A stretch of DNA of 64,000 nucleotides from Nonomuraea candida (GTDB lineage Bacteria; Actinomycetota; Actinomycetes; Streptosporangiales; Streptosporangiaceae). Shown here piece by piece: positions 59,771-64,000 of this stretch (position 1 is its first letter; each line of letters begins with the position of its first letter). The translations under genes were made by a program, and so were the position numbers. Under the pieces are notes generated by a model. That model searched no databases, was not told the DNA's origin, and saw nothing but the letters and a program-made list of their open reading frames with translations. The DNA is taken from NCBI RefSeq assembly GCF_000725485.1, contig NZ_JOAG01000043.1, positions 13,242-77,241 on the forward strand, written 5' to 3'.

Positions 59771-60597
59771 CCAGGGCTTTGAACAAACCCCGGCTCCGGG
59801 TCCTGGCGGAAGGCGGACGCGAAGGGGGCCGCGTCGGGATCCACAAGCCTGACGGGCTTTCTCGGCAAGCAGTTCTGAGCGAAGTCTTGGAAATTGCCGA
59901 AGAGCCGTTCGACGACCACGCATTTCGCCTTCGCGCGACCTGGATCATTCACGGCCACCTGGGCGAACAGGCCGAGAATGCAGTGGTGGGCGGCGCGGGA
60001 ACCGGCCTCAAGCCCACTGACCTGAAAATGTTCGTCCGCCTGGACGATTTCGCCGTCGTCGACCACGACGGACGCGTCAAGTATTCGTCGGACAAACTAA
60101 GTGGTCTGTTCATTCAGGTGGGGGTGGACCAGGGGTCGTCCTCATCCACCACCGACTGCGGCGGCGTGGCCCGGACAACAGCAGACGTCTCGGATTGGCA
60201 CACCCACCCTGACGCGACGGCCGTCTTCCATCCGAAGTTGCCGGCCTCCGGCCATCGACCACATCGAGGCGGCGCTCAATCCGAACAACGCCGGCGCCTT
60301 CCCTCCTCGTCGACCAGGCCACAACTGGAGCACGCCAGGCTTCCCCGCCTGGCACGAGGGTCCTGCCCGCTCAAGATCTCCTCCACCACCTCGGAGGCGA
60401 TCAGCGGCCGAGACAGCCGCTCTTCCTCGGCCTCCAGCCGCGCCCGCACCTCGGCAAGCTGCCGGCCAGGCTCCTCGATCCGCCGGCGGGCTTCGGCTTG
60501 CCGCCGTGCCAGTTCCTGCCCGGTTGAGATCAGGCCGGCGTCGCCGTAGTCGGCGCCATACTCACCGCGCGGTCCTGATCAAGTAACCGGCGTCTCA
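59771..60597. other. Degraded region, no assignable gene
   Basis: Both strands have medium open frames (for example 59779-60160 on plus and 59698-60066 on minus), but neither matches a family I know. Around 60365-60535 the minus strand shows a charged helical stretch (ELARRQAEARRRIEEPGRQLAEVRARLEAEEERLS) with no start. Base composition is lower in GC than the flanks near 59780-60120. Probably remnants of transferred genes. Confidence 0.4.
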
Positions 60598-61476
60598 TCA
60601 GGCCGAGCCATCGCGGACGAGGTCGAGAAAGCTCGCGACCAGCGGCGGGAGATGACCGGGATTCCAGACGGCGGCGATGCGCCACTCCGCTGCCGGATGC
60701 CGGAGCGGCGTGATCGTGATCGGCGGAGGAGCGATGCGGGCGGCGCTCGCCGGGACGAACGCGGCGTCGCTCCCGGCCGCCACGAGCGCCAGCACGGTCT
60801 GCAGGTCGTGCGCCTCCTGGAAGATGCGGGGCCGGGCCCCCACGGCGGTGCAGAAGCGGTTGATCTGACGTGCCAGTCCTGGGCCTCTGGCTGTCGCCAA
60901 CTGGACGAAATCACGGCGATCCACCCAGCGTGAGATGTCTGCCGGGTCCGGCGGAGGGGGATCGCCATGATCGGCCGAGGCGAGCGCGAGGCGGTCGGTC
61001 CCCAGGATCAGCCGCCCCCAGCCGTCCTCATCGGGAAGGCGGACGAAGCCGACGTCCAGTTCGGCCGCGCGAAGCCTGTCGAGCTGCTCCTGGGAGGACA
61101 TGTCCTCCAGCGTGACGTACGCGTCGGGGCGGCTGCGCCGGAAGGCCGCCACCAGGCGCGGTGTCAGGTCGATGCTGGAGAGCCCGAAGCCGACCGACAG
61201 CCTGCCGATCTCGCCGCCGGCCATCCTGGCCATCCGCACGGCCAGGGCGTCGGCCCGTCGCACCAGATCCTGCGCCTCCGGCCACAGGGCCGCGCCCAGC
61301 TCGGTGAGTGTGGCGCCGTGGCGCCCGCGGTGGAACAGCCGGCCCCCGACCTGTGCCTCCAGGGACTGGATCTGCTTCGTCAGCGTGGGCTGCGTCACCA
61401 GGAGCAGCTGGGCGGCGCGCCCGTAGTTGCGCTGCTCGGCCACGGTGAGAAAGGCGCGGAGCAGACCGATATCCAT
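60598..61476 (-). CDS. LysR-family regulator of the nitrilase gene
   Basis: 292 aa. Helix-turn-helix LLRAFLTVAEQRNYGRAAQLLLVTQPTLTKQIQSLEAQVGGRLFHR (residues 4-50), then an effector domain (LSVGFGLSSIDLTPRLVAAFRR; ELDVGFVRLPDEDG). It diverges from the carbon-nitrogen hydrolase gene with a 93-bp gap, the standard layout for LysR control of an adjacent target. The inducer is probably a nitrile or amide, by inference. Confidence 0.92.
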   Translation of the reverse strand: MDIGLLRAFLTVAEQRNYGRAAQLLLVTQPTLTKQIQSLEAQVGGRLFHRGRHGATLTELGAALWPEAQDLVRRADALAVRMARMAGGEIGRLSVGFGLSSIDLTPRLVAAFRRSRPDAYVTLEDMSSQEQLDRLRAAELDVGFVRLPDEDGWGRLILGTDRLALASADHGDPPPPDPADISRWVDRRDFVQLATARGPGLARQINRFCTAVGARPRIFQEAHDLQTVLALVAAGSDAAFVPASAARIAPPPITITPLRHPAAEWRIAAVWNPGHLPPLVASFLDLVRDGSA

Positions 61477-61569
61477 TCGTTCATCCTATGGAACGCCATA
61501 AAACATTCATTGGACGCATCGGAGTCTCGTGCGATGTCCTGGTGTCCGAACGGATGGCGGGAGGCCATG

Positions 61570-62589
61570 ATGGAGCAGCCAGACAAGGCGAATGGCGAGG
61601 TGTTGCGATGCGCGAGCGTGCAGTTCGAGCACCGGCCGGATGACAAGGCCTACAACCTGGGCAGGGTCGAACACTACGTGCGGGAGGCCGTCGGCGGTGG
61701 GGCGCACATCGTCGCCTTCCCGGAGATGTGCTTGCTGGGCTACTGGCACCTGCGTCGGCATCCGGCCGAGCGGCTGCGCGAGCTGGCCGAGCCGTTGACG
61801 GGGCCATCCGTCACGCGCGTACGCGATCTGGCGGTGGAGCGCGGCGTGGCTGTGGGTGTGGGGTTCCTGGAGGCCGGCGAGGAGGGGCGGCTGTTCAACA
61901 GCTATGCCGTATGCCTGCCGGACGGGCAGGTCCACCGGCACCGCAAGCTGCACGCCTTCGAACACGAGGCGATCAGCAGCGGCGACGCCTACACCGTCTT
62001 CGACACTCCGTGGGGCGTACGCGCGGGCATCCTGATCTGCTGGGACAACAACCTGGTCGAGAACGTACGGGCGACCGCACTGATGGGCGCCTCCGTGCTC
62101 ATCGCACCGCACCAGACCGGCGGCACCGCCTCCCGCAGCCCCCATGGCATGCGGCCCATCCCCGCAGAGCTCTGGCACCGCAGGCACCACGACCCCGAAG
62201 CGATCGAAGCAGAGCTGCGCGGACCGAACGGACGCGAGTGGCTGATGCGCTGGCTGCCCGCCCGGGCCCACGACAACGGCCTGTTTGTCGTGTTCAGCAA
62301 TGGTGTCGGGAAGGATGATGACGAGATCCGTACCGGCAACGCGATGATCCTCGACCCCTACGGCCGCATCCTCGCCGAGACCTGGGCCGCCGCTGACGCC
62401 GTGGTCGCCGCCGACCTCGACCTGAGCCTGCTGTCCTTGTCCACCGGACGCCGCTGGCTGCAGGGCCGGCGTCCCGAACTGTACGACATCCTCACCCGCC
62501 GGTTCGGCGACGAGCGCGATCCGCGCACCGCGCGTTTCGCCGGCGATCCAGTGCCCATCCTCCGCGTCCCGCAATCTGGCCGGAGCTGA
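61570..62589 (+). CDS. Carbon-nitrogen hydrolase (nitrilase/amidase superfamily)
   Basis: 339 aa from ATG 61570, GGAGG five bases upstream; the ATG just before is also possible. Catalytic triad: Glu in VAFPEMCLLGY, Lys in HRKLHAFEHE, Cys in GILICWDNNLVENVR. The second Glu position is in FEHE. It hydrolyses amides, carbamoyl compounds or nitriles; the branch resembles N-carbamoyl/aliphatic amidase types more than classical nitrilases. It diverges from its LysR regulator. Confidence 0.92.
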   Translation: MEQPDKANGEVLRCASVQFEHRPDDKAYNLGRVEHYVREAVGGGAHIVAFPEMCLLGYWHLRRHPAERLRELAEPLTGPSVTRVRDLAVERGVAVGVGFLEAGEEGRLFNSYAVCLPDGQVHRHRKLHAFEHEAISSGDAYTVFDTPWGVRAGILICWDNNLVENVRATALMGASVLIAPHQTGGTASRSPHGMRPIPAELWHRRHHDPEAIEAELRGPNGREWLMRWLPARAHDNGLFVVFSNGVGKDDDEIRTGNAMILDPYGRILAETWAAADAVVAADLDLSLLSLSTGRRWLQGRRPELYDILTRRFGDERDPRTARFAGDPVPILRVPQSGRS

Positions 62590-62726
62590 TCGGCCACCGC
62601 CCCTGGCACTCAACGAAGCCCGCGACGGCGTCCTGAACTTCGACGCGGCGTGCCACGTCCTGCCCACACGTACGGAGGCGGTCACCGATCATGGAACGGG
62701 ACGGCTCGGTGGTGTCTTCAGGTCGT

Positions 62727-63212
62727 TCAGCGTTTCCCCGGCGCGTACCAGAGTCTGCCGGGCAGGTTGCCGCGCCTGATCACCTGCACGCGCCACGGCT
62801 CCAGCCGCAGCACGTGCAGCTTCGGGTCGGCCGGGTCACGCCAGAAGTTGCCCAGGTTGTAGCCGGCCCCCGGCGGACTCGTACGCCGGTAGAGGTCCCA
62901 GACATGGCGCTTGGTCTCCAGGTCGTCGACCCAGGTGGCGACGGTGTCGATGCTCACCGCGTTCTGCCGCGGCGTCCAGTAGGAGAACGTGCTATGCGGG
63001 TTGCCCGCCAGGTGGGCGGCCTTGACAGGTGTCTTGTAGGTGGCGAGCCAGCCCAGTGGCAGGCCGTCGACGTTCTCCCAGACGGGGATCAGTACCCGTG
63101 CGCGGGGTCGTCCCTTCTGGTCGACGGTGGTCATGGTCGCGTACACGATGTCGCCGATGTAGGTGTCGAACTGATCCTTGATCTCGTCGAACGACGTCAC
63201 GTGGTTGGCCAT
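62727..63212 (-). CDS. Pyridoxamine 5'-phosphate oxidase-like (split beta-barrel) flavoprotein
   Basis: 161 aa from ATG 63212 (GGAG six bases upstream); the frame is open further upstream but without need. Pattern: SFDEIKDQFDTYIGDIVYATMTTVDQKGRPRARVLIPVWE, LGWLATYKTPVKAAHLAGNPHSTFSYWTPRQNAVSIDTVATWVDD, then GYNLGNFWRDPADPKLHVLRLEPWRVQV. This is a PPOX/FMN- or F420-binding split barrel of unknown substrate. Confidence 0.88.
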   Translation of the reverse strand: MANHVTSFDEIKDQFDTYIGDIVYATMTTVDQKGRPRARVLIPVWENVDGLPLGWLATYKTPVKAAHLAGNPHSTFSYWTPRQNAVSIDTVATWVDDLETKRHVWDLYRRTSPPGAGYNLGNFWRDPADPKLHVLRLEPWRVQVIRRGNLPGRLWYAPGKR

Positions 63213-63482
63213 CGTTGTCTCCTTGCTGCTCAAACGATTGCGGGGGGCGGATTCTTGGGCCGGTTCGGGAGGCGACGGGGGGCGCAGGCCGGAGGCCATG
63301 ACGACCGTGCCGCGCCGCCGCGAACGAGACCGCCTGCGCGGCTCCGGCGGAGGGGCTGACCCTGAACCGGGCCGCCCACCCGCGCGGATTCGGCCCCGGC
63401 CATGAGGCCGGGAGATCCGCCCGCCCTGAGTCACGTCCGTGGGCTTCCTACGGCGCGGGCGATCCGGCCCGGGCAGATCTGT

Positions 63483-63753
63483 CTACCTTGGTCTGATGGG
63501 CTCCAGGACGACCACGGGGATCTGCCTGCGGCTCCTGGCCTCGTAGGTCCGGTAGACCGGCGCGAGCTCGGTCATCATGCGCCAGAGCCGCTCCCGTTGA
63601 CATGCTCGGCGACCGACGGGTCGGGGCTGTCGGCGGCGTCGTCCCACATCAGCGGCCTGCCCCGGTGACGCCCCGCACGGGCCCGGCGCCGGCCACCGGC
63701 TGACGCCCGGCCGGATGGGCGGTGATCGTGAAGGTGTCGGTCTCGTTTCTCAT
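63483..63753 (-). pseudogene. DUF385 (F420-dependent nitroreductase-like) gene remnant
   Basis: ATG 63753 starts MRNETDTFTITAHPAGRQP and soon stops. About 150 bp on, in another frame, ERLWRMMTELAPVYRTYEARSRRQIPVVVLEPIRP ends at 63483. These are the characteristic C-terminal residues of deazaflavin-dependent nitroreductases (DUF385). The core of the gene has been deleted and frames are shifted. Confidence 0.55.
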
Positions 63754-63806
63754 GGCTTTGACCTTTCTGGTCCCGGGCCGCCGTTCCGTCCCTGGGCGGG
63801 ACGGCG

Positions 63807-63898
63807 GCTGGTGGCGGCCGGTGGTGGTGGCCGGTGGTGGTGGCCGGTGGTGGTGGCTGGTGGCGGCCGGTGGTGGTGGCCGGCGGTGGCCGGTGGGG
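63807..63898. repeat. GGTGGTGGTGGCC minisatellite
   Basis: Units of about 13 bp of the form GGTGGTGGTGGCC, with GGTGGCGGCC variants, are repeated about seven times between the DUF385 remnant and the SDR stop. Strongly strand-asymmetric G runs could form a G-quadruplex on the plus strand. Confidence 0.85.
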
Positions 63899-63904
63899 GT
63901 GGGC

Positions 63905-64000
63905 TCAGTGGGTGCTGCTGAGGCCCTGGGCGAAGCCGCCGTCGACCGGGAACTCGACGTTGGTGGTGAAGGTCGCGTCGGCGGCCAGGAAGAGCGCGGC
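63905..64000 (-). CDS. SDR-family oxidoreductase, C-terminal end
   Basis: Only the last 31 codons are in the window: ALFLAADATFTTNVEFPVDGGFAQGLSSTH and stop at 63905-63907. The FLAADA...VDGGFAQ pattern is the typical end of classical SDR enzymes. The start lies beyond the window. Confidence 0.85.
   Translation of the reverse strand, partial: AALFLAADATFTTNVEFPVDGGFAQGLSSTH

Noticed and set aside
59698..60066. 122-codon minus-strand frame and the overlapping plus-strand frame as genes
   Set aside because: Neither has a ribosome-binding site or a recognisable family, and both overlap in a region of remnants; described as unassigned instead.

Overview
The window is about 64 kb of very GC-rich DNA. 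Third codon positions are almost always G or C, GTG starts are common, and there are DUF397/XRE (Scr1-type) regulator pairs, LLM/F420-type enzymes, TIGR02611 and DUF6158 proteins and DmdR/IdeR-type iron boxes. This points to a sporulating actinomycete, probably order Streptosporangiales (Nonomuraea-like). The order is inferred; no rRNA is present to confirm it.

Layout. 1-5.3 kb: end of a secreted protease-like gene, a hydantoinase/oxoprolinase A-B pair and a Uma2 nuclease. 5.3-8.95 kb: a cobalamin uptake and salvage operon (btuF-btuC-btuD-cbiZ) behind a compact cobalamin riboswitch. 8.97-15.7 kb: a catabolic-looking block (P450, phosphotriesterase-like lactonase, PhyH dioxygenase, LLM oxidoreductase, NIPSNAP-like protein) with a phosphatase and a mini-sigma/anti-sigma pair inside it. 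Four promoters in 0.8-15.7 kb carry the same CAAGnnCTTG palindrome, which suggests one regulon. 15.7-20.4 kb: Scr1/DUF397/HATPase trio and a helicase-associated protein. 20.5-24.6 kb: siderophore ABC importer with a divergent promoter and two iron boxes. 24.7-42 kb: mostly chromosomal housekeeping or lineage-specific genes (M20 deacylase, GroES-like, two-component system, a lone SecY, DUF1445, a MoxR-AAA/vWA/helical-repeat operon, LysR, secreted S1 protease), ending at a tRNA with anticodon CAU.

42-50 kb is a decayed accessory block: an intact SDR/MerR pair and an intact TetR sit among truncated, frameshifted or nonsense-mutated genes (SDR5/NmrA-type, TetR, XRE, Tn3 transposase, SRPBCC, ABM/DUF2867 chimera, CPBP protease). 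50-54.9 kb is a complete selenocysteine locus (selA, selD, tRNA-Sec, selB) plus a rhodanese. 54.9-59.1 kb holds a SapA-like protein and a tight six-gene operon resembling the accessory part of methylamine dehydrogenase loci: MauE-like and MauD/TlpA-like proteins, a Tat-exported eight-cysteine protein, a lipoprotein, an unknown soluble protein, and a polytopic membrane protein whose frame contains a UGA codon. 59.1-64 kb: gene remnants, a LysR/nitrilase divergent pair, a PPOX flavoprotein, a decayed DUF385 gene and the end of an SDR gene.

The best leads for new biology are the CAAGnnCTTG regulon, the Mau-like cassette with its UGA 3 kb from the Sec machinery, and the AAA/vWA operon with nested palindromes and translationally coupled mini-ORFs. 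In-frame minisatellites recur inside coding genes across the window.
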